Source of the DNA: an uncultured Myxococcales bacterium
GTDB lineage: Bacteria > Myxococcota_A > UBA9042 > CAIXZC01
DNA: 64,000 nucleotides
Direction: 5' to 3'
NCBI GenBank assembly: GCA_903895725.1
Contig: CAITUV010000053.1
Span: 110,116-174,115, forward strand
The position numbers and the translations under genes were made by a program. Under the pieces are notes generated by a model. The model did no database searches, was not told the origin of the DNA, and saw only the letters and a program-made list of their open reading frames with translations. Each line of letters opens with the position of its first letter. The stretch's first letter is position 1. Below, piece by piece: positions 24,776-33,769 of this stretch.

Positions 24776-27154
24776 GTGGATCCCAAGAAGCTTCAGGAAC
24801 GGCTGATGGCGGGCTTCCTGTTGGAGCTGGACGAGCACGTTCGGACGCTCAACGACGAGCTGCTTGCCCTGGAGAAGGGAGTGTCACAGGCCGAGGTCCG
24901 CCCCCGAGTGGATGCTCTGTTCCGAGCGGCCCACACCCTCAAGAGTGCGGCCAGGGCGGTCGGGTTTTCTCAGATTGAGGCGGCTTCCCATCGCGTGGAG
25001 GGGGTGATGAGTGCGGTCCGCGCGGGCACTCTCCCCTTGTCGCAGGGATTGTTCGAGACGCTGTTTGCCGCAGTCGATCGCTTCCAGGAAGCCGGGCGGG
25101 AAGCAAAGACGGGATCGGGTCTGCCGGCGACGTATTTCGACGACATCGCCCGGCGACTGGACGAGGTCAGCTCGGCTGCACGGACCGGTGCGGGGGAGCG
25201 AGGGAGGGCGACGGGCTCCTCGGCCGGAGTTGTGGCCAGTCCTCCTCCGGGGGGAAGGGCATTGGAGCCCGCCAGCAGGGCCGGGGCAGCCTTGGAGTCC
25301 CCGCCTCCGGTTGAGGGCTCGAAGATGGCGACACCCGGTGAACCGAGGTCCGAGACGCTAGAGACCGGCGGGGACAGGGCGACACCGGCCGGCCGCACTC
25401 CCGAGATGCCCGGTGGCGAGCCGCCCGGCGGGGGGATGTCGATGCTCCGGGTGGGAGCGGAGCAACTCGACGACATCCTGACTCTGTCGCGGGAGCTTGG
25501 CCAGAAGGCTGCTCGTCTGAGCTCCGATGTGCTCGAATTGGACCAGTTGCAGAGCACGGCCGACGCGCTGGACCGGGAGCTGCGCCTGGGAAGGGGGGCG
25601 ACGACGAACCGCCCGACGACTTCGGGGAAGCGACGGAGCGCGGTTCGTCGCAAGCAGATCGAGAATGCGCAGAATCTGCGGGCCGGGCTGTCGAGGGTGC
25701 GGGCTGCTCTCAGGGCGGACCTGGGCGTCACGGAGAGACTCCTGGACCAGCTTGACGGCGAGCTGCAGCAGCTCCGGATGCTCCCATTCCAATTGGCATG
25801 CCAGGGGCTGGACAGAACGGTTCGGGATCTGGGAAGGGAGACGGGGCGGCAGGTCGAGCTGCACCTTTCCGGGGGGGAGGTCGAGATGGATCGCGCGGTG
25901 CTGGACGCGCTGCGGGATCCGCTGCGGCACCTGGTGAGGAACTCCATTGGACACGGAATCGAACCGGCCTCGGAGCGGGCGGCAGCGGGCAAGCCGGTGC
26001 GGGGAACGGTGCGGGTGTCCGCTGCGCTCCAACGGGGACAGGTCGAGGTTTCGGTGGAGGACGATGGCCGTGGCATCGACCTGCAGGCCGTGAAGATTGC
26101 GGCCCGGCGGTCCGGCCTGGAGAGCGGGGAGGATGCAGAGTCCCTGTTGCGTCTGCTGCTGCTTCCGGGGTTCAGCACTGCGGCCGAGGCGACTGCCCTT
26201 TCAGGACGGGGAGTGGGGCTGGACGTGGTCCGGACCCAGGTGGAAAAGATGCAGGGGACTGTGCGGCTGAGCACGACGCCGGGTCGTGGAACGGTGGTCA
26301 CCATGACGGTTCCGCTCACGTTGACCACGGTGTCCGCCCTCCTGGTTGTCGACCAGTCCGTCTTCTATGCGCTCCCCGATTCTCATGTCAGCCGGGTGAT
26401 TCGGGTGGCTCCGGAGGACATCCAGGTGAGTGCGGGGAGAAGCCTTCTCCTGTTGGAAGGGCGTCCCATTCCGGTGGCCCCCCTGTCACGGCTGCTGGAC
26501 GGTGCGCCGGGGGAGCCCAGGGGTCCCGGGGAGCGGGTCCCCGGGGTCGTCCTGTCGGTCCAGGAGCGCGAGGCCATCCTGCTGGTGGACCGGCTCGTGG
26601 AGACGAGGGACATCCTGGTGCGACCTCTCAGCCCGAGGCTGGGGCGAGTGCGGCATTTGTCGGGGGCGGCCCTGCTGCCGGATGGACGAGTGGCCCTGAT
26701 ACTCTACCCGCCGGGCCTAGTCGACGTCATCACGGGCTCGTCTCCGGACGGGGCGTGGCTGCGTCGGGAGGATCGGGCGGAGGCCCGGGCGGCCCGACGA
26801 CTGCTGCTGGTGGATGACTCCCTGACCACGCGCAGCCTGGAGAAGATGATCCTCGAGTCGGCCGGCTATGAGATCCTGGTCGCGTCGGATGGCATGGAGG
26901 CCTGGGAGATCCTGCAGAGGACCCCGGTGGACCTCGTCGTGAGCGACGTGCAGATGCCCCGCATGGACGGGTTCGGTCTGACCTCTGCCATCCGCGGATT
27001 CGCCCGACTGTCGGAGCTCCCGGTAGTGCTGGTCACCGGCCTGGACAGCGAAGAAGATCGGACCCGCGGGCTGGAGGCCGGGGCCGATGCCTACATCGTG
27101 AAGGGGGCATTCGACCAGGGGGTGCTGCTGGAGACGATCGAGCGCTTGCTCTGA
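24776..27154 (+). CDS. CheA hybrid histidine kinase with receiver domain (WspE-like)
   Basis: The protein has 792 aa. Domains are a P1/HPt domain with phospho-acceptor His53 in AAHTLKSAAR; a low-complexity linker at about 130-225 with no CheY-binding P2; dimerisation helices (about 230-350); an ATPase with N box HLVRNSIGHGIE (about 386-397), G boxes DDGRGID (about 428) and GRGVGLDVV (about 478); a CheW-like regulatory domain (about 512-645); and a C-terminal receiver (about 675-790) with phospho-Asp724 in VVSDVQMPRMDG. The GTG at 24776 lies 4 bases after the receptor stop and follows AGGGGGTG. WspE has the same architecture. The kinase should phosphorylate its own receiver, CheB and perhaps the REC-kinase encoded downstream. 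Confidence 0.92.
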   Translation: MDPKKLQERLMAGFLLELDEHVRTLNDELLALEKGVSQAEVRPRVDALFRAAHTLKSAARAVGFSQIEAASHRVEGVMSAVRAGTLPLSQGLFETLFAAVDRFQEAGREAKTGSGLPATYFDDIARRLDEVSSAARTGAGERGRATGSSAGVVASPPPGGRALEPASRAGAALESPPPVEGSKMATPGEPRSETLETGGDRATPAGRTPEMPGGEPPGGGMSMLRVGAEQLDDILTLSRELGQKAARLSSDVLELDQLQSTADALDRELRLGRGATTNRPTTSGKRRSAVRRKQIENAQNLRAGLSRVRAALRADLGVTERLLDQLDGELQQLRMLPFQLACQGLDRTVRDLGRETGRQVELHLSGGEVEMDRAVLDALRDPLRHLVRNSIGHGIEPASERAAAGKPVRGTVRVSAALQRGQVEVSVEDDGRGIDLQAVKIAARRSGLESGEDAESLLRLLLLPGFSTAAEATALSGRGVGLDVVRTQVEKMQGTVRLSTTPGRGTVVTMTVPLTLTTVSALLVVDQSVFYALPDSHVSRVIRVAPEDIQVSAGRSLLLLEGRPIPVAPLSRLLDGAPGEPRGPGERVPGVVLSVQEREAILLVDRLVETRDILVRPLSPRLGRVRHLSGAALLPDGRVALILYPPGLVDVITGSSPDGAWLRREDRAEARAARRLLLVDDSLTTRSLEKMILESAGYEILVASDGMEAWEILQRTPVDLVVSDVQMPRMDGFGLTSAIRGFARLSELPVVLVTGLDSEEDRTRGLEAGADAYIVKGAFDQGVLLETIERLL

Positions 27155-27163
27155 GGAGGCGGA

Positions 27164-28225
27164 ATGATCCGCGTGCTGGTGGTCGAGGACTCGCAGACCG
27201 TGCGGGCCCTCCTGACGGAGATTCTCAATGGGGACCCGGACTTCACCGTCGTCGGGGAGGCGAAGAACGGGGCGGATGCGGTGCGGCTGGCTCGGCGGCT
27301 GAAGCCGGATGTCATCTCCATGGACATCCTCATGCCCGTCATGGACGGGTTCGATGCCACCAAACAGATCATGAGCGAGGTGCCGACTCCCATCGTGCTG
27401 GTGACCTCGAACCTGGACGTGACGGAGGCGGAGCGCACGATGCATGCCATGCGATTGGGAGCGCTCCATGCCATACTGAAGCCGTCCGGGCCGGACTCGC
27501 CGTCGTTCGAGCGGGAGGCACGGGAGTACAGGCGTCTGCTCAAGACGTTCTCTCAGGTGAGCGTCCTGCGCCACTGGGCCACCGCTTCCCCGGCCATGAC
27601 GGAGAAGAGGGCGGAGGGCCGGGAGAAGCGGCGCAGCGGCAAGGTGGACGGGCCGATCCGGGTGGTCGCGGTAGCGGCGTCGACCGGAGGCCCCGGTGCT
27701 CTCCAACAGCTGCTCGCAGGGCTGCCCCCCACGTTCCCGGCGCCGATCCTCGTGGTGCAGCACATCTGCACCGGGTTCATCCGCAGCCTCGCCTCGTCGC
27801 TGAACCTGACGACCCGGCTGCGGGTCAAGGTGGCGGAGGACGGAGAGCCTCTGGCCGCCGGAACGGTGTACCTGGCCCCGGACGGTTGGCACATGGGTGT
27901 GGACATGAAGCGTGTGCAGCTGTCGGACGATCCGGCAACCAGCGGGTTCCGTCCGTCGGCCACCCACTTGTTTGCGTCCGTGGGGCGGGCGTTTGGTCGT
28001 TCTGCGCTGGCAATCGTTCTCTCGGGAATGGGGGAGGACGGGGCAGCAGGGCTGGTGGGCCTGCGGGAACGGGGCGGCTACGTCATGGTGCAGGACGAGG
28101 AAAGCTGCGTGGTGTACGGCATGCCTCGGGCGGCCGTGGCCGCTGGAGTGGTGGACGAGGAGCTTCCGCTTCACCGCCTGGCTGCGCGATTGGAGGAGGT
28201 GGTCGTTGATGATCACAAAGATTGA
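27164..28225 (+). CDS. CheB methylesterase/response regulator (WspF-like)
   Basis: The protein has 353 aa. The N-terminal receiver has Asp54 (DVISMDILMPVMDG). The C-terminal methylesterase has the catalytic triad Ser173 (AASTGGPGA), His200 (VVQHI) and Asp292 (LSGMGEDGA). It demethylates or deamidates receptor glutamates and gives negative feedback; in Wsp systems loss of WspF locks the pathway on. The ATG at 27164 follows GAGGAGGCGG, 9 bases after the cheA stop. Its 3' end overlaps the next gene by 17 bases. All active-site residues are present, so it should be fully functional. Confidence 0.92.
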   Translation: MIRVLVVEDSQTVRALLTEILNGDPDFTVVGEAKNGADAVRLARRLKPDVISMDILMPVMDGFDATKQIMSEVPTPIVLVTSNLDVTEAERTMHAMRLGALHAILKPSGPDSPSFEREAREYRRLLKTFSQVSVLRHWATASPAMTEKRAEGREKRRSGKVDGPIRVVAVAASTGGPGALQQLLAGLPPTFPAPILVVQHICTGFIRSLASSLNLTTRLRVKVAEDGEPLAAGTVYLAPDGWHMGVDMKRVQLSDDPATSGFRPSATHLFASVGRAFGRSALAIVLSGMGEDGAAGLVGLRERGGYVMVQDEESCVVYGMPRAAVAAGVVDEELPLHRLAARLEEVVVDDHKD

Positions 28226-29525
28226 GCATCCCCGGGTGCTGGTGGCCGAGGACAGTCCGACACAGGCGGAGCGTCTGCGCCTGGTGCTGGAAGAGAATGG
28301 CTTCGAGGTCACCGTGGCCCGTGACGGGGCGGAGGCACTGGATTCCATTGCGCAGGACCGCCCTGATCTGGTGGTCTCGGACGTCATGATGCCCCGGATG
28401 AACGGCTACCAGATGTGCCGGGCCGTGAAGTCCGATCCGGTGCTGAACACCCTTCCGGTGCTCCTGCTGACGACGCTGCAGGATCCCGAAGAAGTGTTGG
28501 AGGGACTGGAATCCGGAGCGGACTACTACATCACGAAGCCGTACGAGGAATCGATGCTGGTGGAGCGGATGAGGACGCTGCTCGCCCACCCGCCCACACC
28601 GGACTCCGAGCTGGAGTCCGAGTCGACCATCGAGATGGTGCTTCCCAGCGGAATGCGCGAGGTCCGTTCCACGAGGCGCCGCATGCTCAACGTCCTGCTG
28701 TCGACGTACGAGAATGCGGTCCGCCAGAATCATGAGCTGACGCTGGCCCGGGAGTCGTTGCAGCGCCTCAACGAGAGCCTGGTGAAGGAGGTTGCCGAGC
28801 GGCGGCGGGCCGAGGAGGCGGAGAAGCGGGTCAACCAGCGGCTCAAGCAGTCGAATGAGGAGTTGGAGCAGTTCGCGTACGTGGCCTGCCACGACTTGAA
28901 GCAGCCGCTCAACCAGATCGGGATGCTGACCGAGCTGCTGCAGCGGTCGTTCAAGGGGCAGCTCGACGAGAACCAGAAGCGGCTCATGTCGATGGTCGGC
29001 AACGGGGTGAACCGGATGCGGGCTCTGATCCTGGACCTCCTGGAGTTGTCCCGGGTCGAGTCCAAGGGCAGGCCGATGGCGCCGGTACCGCTCGACGAAG
29101 TTCTCTCGGTGGTCCTGGAGACGCTGCAGACGGAGCTTTCCACCTGTGGCGGGCAGGTGGAATCGGTCCCGCTCCCGACCGTGGTCGGAGACAGCGGCCA
29201 GCTCGTCCAGCTCTTTCAGAACCTGGTGGGGAACGCTGTGAAGTTCCGGCGAAAGGGGGTTGAGCCGAGAGTGGCTGTGGGCGTGCAGCAGGAAGAGGGC
29301 GGATGGCACTTCCGGGTCGAGGACAACGGGATCGGGTTCGATCCGTCCAAGGCGGAGGAGGTGTTCCAGATGTTCCGACGGCTCCACGCTCACGACGAAT
29401 ACCCGGGTACAGGCATCGGGCTGGCCATCTGCGCCAAGATCGTGGTACGGCACGGAGGGAGGATCTGGGCCGAGTCGCAGCCCGGGGTGGGGTCGGTCTT
29501 CCACGTCCTTCTACCCGCTGCCTGA
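28209..29525 (+). CDS. Receiver-histidine kinase hybrid, output of the Wsp-like operon
   Basis: The protein has 438 aa. A receiver domain (about 8-125, phospho-Asp58 in LVVSDVMMPRMNG) is followed by a coiled coil (about 165-215), a HisKA dimerisation domain with His228 in VACHDLKQPLNQI, and a HATPase_c domain with NLVGNAVKF, EDNGIGFDP and GTGIGLAI. It lacks a membrane segment. The ATG at 28209 follows AGGAGGTGG and overlaps cheB. In canonical Wsp operons this position is held by WspR, a receiver-GGDEF diguanylate cyclase. Here no GGDEF domain is present, so the phosphorelay would control a kinase and then an unlinked regulator. Such REC-first kinases are common in Myxococcota. Confidence 0.9.
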   Translation: MITKIEHPRVLVAEDSPTQAERLRLVLEENGFEVTVARDGAEALDSIAQDRPDLVVSDVMMPRMNGYQMCRAVKSDPVLNTLPVLLLTTLQDPEEVLEGLESGADYYITKPYEESMLVERMRTLLAHPPTPDSELESESTIEMVLPSGMREVRSTRRRMLNVLLSTYENAVRQNHELTLARESLQRLNESLVKEVAERRRAEEAEKRVNQRLKQSNEELEQFAYVACHDLKQPLNQIGMLTELLQRSFKGQLDENQKRLMSMVGNGVNRMRALILDLLELSRVESKGRPMAPVPLDEVLSVVLETLQTELSTCGGQVESVPLPTVVGDSGQLVQLFQNLVGNAVKFRRKGVEPRVAVGVQQEEGGWHFRVEDNGIGFDPSKAEEVFQMFRRLHAHDEYPGTGIGLAICAKIVVRHGGRIWAESQPGVGSVFHVLLPAA

Positions 29526-29610
29526 ACGACCGGAAATCTCTGGACGAGCTGCCTTTCGGGATGCGCCGGCCGCTGTATCGAGGCCGAGATCCGCACCTGG
29601 GAGGAGCGTC

Positions 29611-29639
29611 TTGCGCGACCGCATGGACTATGCGACACT
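29611..29639 (+). promoter_or_regulatory. Weak candidate promoter for 29668-31038
   Basis: TTGCGC (29611-29616), 17 bases, GACACT (29634-29639), 29 bases before the ATG. The -10 match is poor, so read-through from the chemosensory operon is also possible. Confidence 0.3.
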
Positions 29640-29667
29640 GATGACGTAGACCGAAACGGAGGACACC

Positions 29668-31038
29668 ATGATGCTCGCACTCACGCTTGGCGCCCTGTTG
29701 CTGATGCAGGCCCCCCCGGACGGCGGACCTGTGGTGAAGGAGACGAAGATTTCCGAGTGGAAGGATCCGGACTGGTCGGCAACGACGGGATTCCTGGTGA
29801 GCCCGGATGGTTCCCGCGTGGCCCATGCGAGGTGCGGCAAGGGGGACTGCAAGCTCTTCGTATCCGGCAGGGAGCCGAAGGAATACCGGCTGAAAGGGAC
29901 CGTCAGCCTGATGAACGCGAAGTGGAGCCGGGACTCCAGGCGCATTGCGTTTAGGAACCTGACGAAGGCCGGAGAGAAGATCGCGGTGGACGGAGTGGCG
30001 GGACCCCAGTTCGAGTCGGCCGATCTCAATAACGCCACGTTCTCGGAGGACGGCAGCCGGTTCGTCTACCTCGGCACTCGCGGGGACAAGACCCACATCG
30101 TGGTCGACGGCAAGGAGGGGCCGGCGGTGGGGGACCCCGAGACGCCGATCTTCAGCCCGGACGGGAAGCGGATGGCCTACCAGACCCGGTTCGACGGAAA
30201 GTACGCCGTGGTCGTGGACGGAGTGCCGCAGCGGGCCTACAGCTTCGTGACGGGGCTTCGGTTCGGTGCCGACGGACGCCTGGCCTACTCGGCACGGGAC
30301 TGGGAAGAATGGACCATCGTGGTGGACGGACAGGAGATCGCCCGCTTCCCGAAGCGCACGGATTCCTCCGGCTCGGAAGCCTGGCCGGTCCCGATCTTCA
30401 GCAAGGACGGCAAGCACCTGGCCTGGGTGGCCCCGGAAGGGGAAAAGCCGACGGTAGTGGTCGATGGAAAGGCAGGGAAGGCATACGACGGCCTGGGGGA
30501 GGAGCTGGTGCTCCACCCGACCGACGGGCACGCGGCGTATATCGCCAAGGACATGGGCAAGACCTTCGTGGTCAACGGACAGGATGAGGGCAAGCCATAC
30601 AATGAGATCCACTCTCTGACGTTCAGCCCGGACGGGAGCCGATTCGGATACTTCGCCCTGGAGGGGGAGATTTGGAAGCTCGTCCTGGACGGAAGGGAGG
30701 AGCCGCTCAAGGGTTACCCGTTCCGGCTGCTGTTCGGGCCGGAAGGGCACACGCTGATGCTCGTGCGAGTCGGAGATGTCGAGATCTTCCTGGACGGCAA
30801 GTCGCAGGGGATCTATGCCCGGGCCGGGACGGCCGCCTTCTCTCCTGACGGGAAGCATTGGGCCGTGGCCACGGAGCAGGGAGACGTCGTTCTCGATGGC
30901 AAGGAGAAGACCGGCTACAAGGAAATCATCTGTGAGACCGCCGAGAAACCGGGGTGCGTCTTCTTCCACGACGGGGTGCTGCGATTCACCGCCCACAAGG
31001 AAGACAAGTCGGTCGTGATGGTCGAGTGGCCGCTGTAG
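29668..31038 (+). CDS. Secreted PD40/TolB-type beta-propeller protein
   Basis: The protein has 456 aa with a short, weak signal peptide (about 1-15). The rest consists of repeated propeller blades of the WD40-like PD40 type: FLVSPDGSRVAHAR, AKWSRDSRRIAFRN, TFSEDGSRFVYLG, IFSPDGKRMAYQT, IFSKDGKHLAWVA, TFSPDGSRFGYFA and AFSPDGKHWAVAT. The blades also share a V(V/L)DG motif (IVVDGKEG, VVVDGVP, IVVDGQE, VVVDGKA, LVLDGRE, IFLDGKS, VVLDGKE), which is unusually regular. No catalytic domain is attached. The ATG at 29668 follows GGAGGACACC. A periplasmic scaffold or binding role is likely, and the partner is unknown. Confidence 0.75.
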   Translation: MMLALTLGALLLMQAPPDGGPVVKETKISEWKDPDWSATTGFLVSPDGSRVAHARCGKGDCKLFVSGREPKEYRLKGTVSLMNAKWSRDSRRIAFRNLTKAGEKIAVDGVAGPQFESADLNNATFSEDGSRFVYLGTRGDKTHIVVDGKEGPAVGDPETPIFSPDGKRMAYQTRFDGKYAVVVDGVPQRAYSFVTGLRFGADGRLAYSARDWEEWTIVVDGQEIARFPKRTDSSGSEAWPVPIFSKDGKHLAWVAPEGEKPTVVVDGKAGKAYDGLGEELVLHPTDGHAAYIAKDMGKTFVVNGQDEGKPYNEIHSLTFSPDGSRFGYFALEGEIWKLVLDGREEPLKGYPFRLLFGPEGHTLMLVRVGDVEIFLDGKSQGIYARAGTAAFSPDGKHWAVATEQGDVVLDGKEKTGYKEIICETAEKPGCVFFHDGVLRFTAHKEDKSVVMVEWPL

Positions 31039-31074
31039 ACCTGCCTGTGTTTCCACGCATCGAGCAGCCGCAGA

Positions 31075-31104
31075 TTGACCCCGGCCCATGGGAGTGAGTA
31101 TATT
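31075..31104 (+). promoter_or_regulatory. Promoter for lipoprotein gene 31147-33681
   Basis: TTGACC (31075-31080), 18 bases, TATATT (31099-31104), 42 bases before the ATG. Confidence 0.6.
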
Positions 31105-31146
31105 GGCGGCGGAGTGGTGTCCGCTCCACGTGCCGGAGGGGGGCCC

Positions 31147-33681
31147 ATGAACAAGGGCGAAAGAGGGTTCGGTCCTGCAGGCATCCGGGCAGGCCTGGCC
31201 GTTGCAATTGCGTTGGCCGGGGCGATGGCCGCGTGCTCGTCGAAGAGCCAGGGCAAGCCCGCTGATGCGGAAGTGATCCAGGACACTTCCGGTGGTGCGG
31301 ACGTGGCCGAGGAGATTGCCCCGGCCGACATCCCCAAGGAAATAGCGTTCCCCCTCCTCTCCCCTTGCCAGACCGATGCCGAGTGCCCGGGTGGCCTGTG
31401 CATTGCGGGGCCGACGGGCCGCGTGTGCACGGTCCTGTGCGGAGAGGAGTGCCCGGTCGGGCTCTTCTGCGCCACTGCGGCCCTGTCGCCCGAGGAGATG
31501 GTCAAGGCGTGCGTACCTCCGGACTGGGAGATCTGCCGCCCGTGCACCAGCAGCACCGAGTGCGGCGGCGAAGGGGATCTCTGCATCGAGTTCGGGAACG
31601 GCACCTGGTGTGGGATTGCCTGCGAGACATCCGAGGATTGCCCTCCAAGCCACGCCTGCATGAAGTTGCCGATCGTGGATTTCGAAGTGTCCGCGCTCCA
31701 GTGTGTGCCCGTATCGCTCGCGTGCGACTGCGGGCCGCAGCACGTCGGCTCCAGCCGCATCTGCTCGGTGAAGAACCAGTTCGGAGAGTGTCTGGGCGAG
31801 CAGTTCTGCCAGCCCGGAGGTGGCTGGACCAAGTGCATGGGCTCGACGCCGTCCGAAGAGCTCTGCAATGCCGTGGATGATGATTGCGACGGAGTCGTGG
31901 ACCAGGGGTTCCCGGACAACGACCTCGACGGAGCGGCGGACTGCGTGGACTGGGACATCGACGGCGATGGCCTCGAGGACGCGCTGGACAACTGCCCGGA
32001 AGCGTTCAATCCGCTCCAGGACGACAACGATGCCGACAGCTATGGCGACATGTGCGACCCGGATGACGACAACGACGGGTGGCCCGACTTCTACGACTGC
32101 TTGCCGCTCGACCCGGACTCCTACCCCGGTGCCGAAGAGGTCAACGACTTCCAGGACAACAACTGCAACGGGGCAATCGACGAAGGGCCCGGCGAGCACG
32201 TCTACGAGGATTGCGGCCCCGGCTGCAATGGCCAGACGGCAGGCCCGGGTCAGGGGTCTCCGTTCGTCCTGGAAGACGACAATGCCAAGGGGCTCGGCAC
32301 CGACGACAAGGGGTACCTCCTGCTGAAGAAGGGAGTCCTCCAGTTCCCCTCGATCTGGATCGCCAATTCCCCCGAGAACACCGTGTCCCGCCTGGATACC
32401 GTGACTGGGCAGGAGAAGAGCCGGCACAAGGTCTGCTACGACCCGTCCCGCACCGCAGTGGACCTCGACGGGAACGTGTGGGTGGCATGCCGGGGCGACG
32501 GCAAGGCGGTGAAGATCATCCTGTCCGACGTGGGCTGCCCGGACAAGAACGGGGACGGCACGGTGCTGACCTCGGAGGACAAGAACGGGGACGGCAAGGT
32601 AACCGGTACCGAAGTCGTGGCTGCTGCCCAGGACGAGTGCATCAAGTTCACCGTGCAGCCGGTCGGTGCCACGCTGCTTCGAGGGGCCGGGGTCGACAAG
32701 GACAATCACGCCTGGGTCGCGGACTGGAGCGCCATGAAGCTCTACCGCCTGGAGCCCGAGGCAGGGGCCACCGTGCAGACCATCTCGATCCCGGACAACC
32801 CGTACGGGCTTGCCATTGATTCCACCGGGATCATCTGGGTTTCGGGGCGAGGTCAGAACAAGGTCGTACGCGTGGACCCGGCAACGGGCCAGACCCAGAT
32901 GATCACGCCGGACAGCGGTGGCTGGACGTTTTCTCCGTATGGGATCGGCGTGGACGGCCTGGGGCGGATCTGGGTGGCAAGCTGCTTCTCGGAGAGTGCG
33001 GTGCACCGCTACGATCCGGCGATCGGCGAATGGAAGTCAGTGACGGTTCCGGGCTATCCGAGGGGAGTTGCAGCGAATGCGGAAGGCAAGACCTTCGCTG
33101 CGCTCGATTCGGACGGCTCGGTGGCCATCATCGACCAGGAGACGATGACGCTGGACGGCACGGTCAAGCTGGGCAACTGGAAGAACCCGGTGGGAATCAG
33201 CATCGACCACAAGGGGTTCGTCTGGGCGGTGAACCAGTCGGGCAACTCCGCCAGCAAGATCGACCCGACCACCATGGAGATCATCGGCGAATACCCGGTC
33301 GGCTCGAACCCCTACACTTACAGCGACATGACCGGATACCAGCTCATCACGTTCGTGACGCCGTCGGGCTTCTACCAGCACACGTTCTCGGCGGAAGGGC
33401 TGCCGGCAGGCTACTGGTCCCTGCTCTCGGTCGACTTCCTGGCGGTAGCCAACGGCTGGATCGCGGTCTCCTTCCGGGCTGCCGACACGAAGGAAGAGCT
33501 CGAGGGCAAGGAATGGCACCCGGTCATCGGCCCCTATCCTCCCGAGGAGTTCCCGCTCGACCTGTCCGGCTATCCGGATGCCGAGGGGCTCTTCCTCCAG
33601 GTGGCCGTCCATCTTCACGTAGGCGACGGCGGCGAAAGCCCGTTGATTAAGAAGATCGAAGTCGAGCACCAGGCGGACTAG
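31147..33681 (+). CDS. Lipoprotein with Cys-rich, MopE/TSP3-type and NHL beta-propeller modules
   Basis: The protein has 844 aa. The lipobox AMAAC gives acylated Cys30. An acidic linker (about 31-70) precedes Cys-rich modules (about 74-215). Then come MopE-like CNAVDDDCDG with DEG-type partner motifs, a thrombospondin-3-like DNCPEAFNPLQDDNDAD (about 280-300), and an EF-hand-like pair (DKNGDGT, DKNGDGK, about 470-490) interrupting an NHL/SMP-30-type propeller (about 395-720) with blades such as GVDKDNHAWVADW, AIDSTGIIWVSG and GVDGLGRIWVAS. The C-terminal 110 residues form a beta-rich domain. It is probably an outer-membrane, calcium-binding surface protein. The ATG at 31147 follows CCGGAGGGGGGCCC. 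The domain mixture is typical of Myxococcota surface lipoproteins, but its target is unknown. Confidence 0.8.
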   Translation: MNKGERGFGPAGIRAGLAVAIALAGAMAACSSKSQGKPADAEVIQDTSGGADVAEEIAPADIPKEIAFPLLSPCQTDAECPGGLCIAGPTGRVCTVLCGEECPVGLFCATAALSPEEMVKACVPPDWEICRPCTSSTECGGEGDLCIEFGNGTWCGIACETSEDCPPSHACMKLPIVDFEVSALQCVPVSLACDCGPQHVGSSRICSVKNQFGECLGEQFCQPGGGWTKCMGSTPSEELCNAVDDDCDGVVDQGFPDNDLDGAADCVDWDIDGDGLEDALDNCPEAFNPLQDDNDADSYGDMCDPDDDNDGWPDFYDCLPLDPDSYPGAEEVNDFQDNNCNGAIDEGPGEHVYEDCGPGCNGQTAGPGQGSPFVLEDDNAKGLGTDDKGYLLLKKGVLQFPSIWIANSPENTVSRLDTVTGQEKSRHKVCYDPSRTAVDLDGNVWVACRGDGKAVKIILSDVGCPDKNGDGTVLTSEDKNGDGKVTGTEVVAAAQDECIKFTVQPVGATLLRGAGVDKDNHAWVADWSAMKLYRLEPEAGATVQTISIPDNPYGLAIDSTGIIWVSGRGQNKVVRVDPATGQTQMITPDSGGWTFSPYGIGVDGLGRIWVASCFSESAVHRYDPAIGEWKSVTVPGYPRGVAANAEGKTFAALDSDGSVAIIDQETMTLDGTVKLGNWKNPVGISIDHKGFVWAVNQSGNSASKIDPTTMEIIGEYPVGSNPYTYSDMTGYQLITFVTPSGFYQHTFSAEGLPAGYWSLLSVDFLAVANGWIAVSFRAADTKEELEGKEWHPVIGPYPPEEFPLDLSGYPDAEGLFLQVAVHLHVGDGGESPLIKKIEVEHQAD

Positions 33682-33769
33682 GGGGCTCAGGGCTCCGGGC
33701 TCGGGAAAGGCTCCTTCGGCATCGACATCGCAATCGCAATCGCATTCGGTTTCGCAATCGATACTCGCC
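33682..33769. repeat. Dispersed TCGGCATCG/TCGCAATCG repeat element, copy 2
   Basis: GGGCTC units, AGGCTCCTTC and then GGCATCGACATCGCAATCG-type hexamers (about 33718-33758) follow the same order as at 18077-18231. It fills the whole gap between two convergent genes. Confidence 0.6.

Noticed and set aside
28984..33006. 1340-codon open frame antisense to the kinase, propeller and lipoprotein genes
   Set aside because: It crosses several real genes and intergenic promoters and has low-complexity, Arg/Pro/Val-rich translation. It is a shadow of biased codon use.
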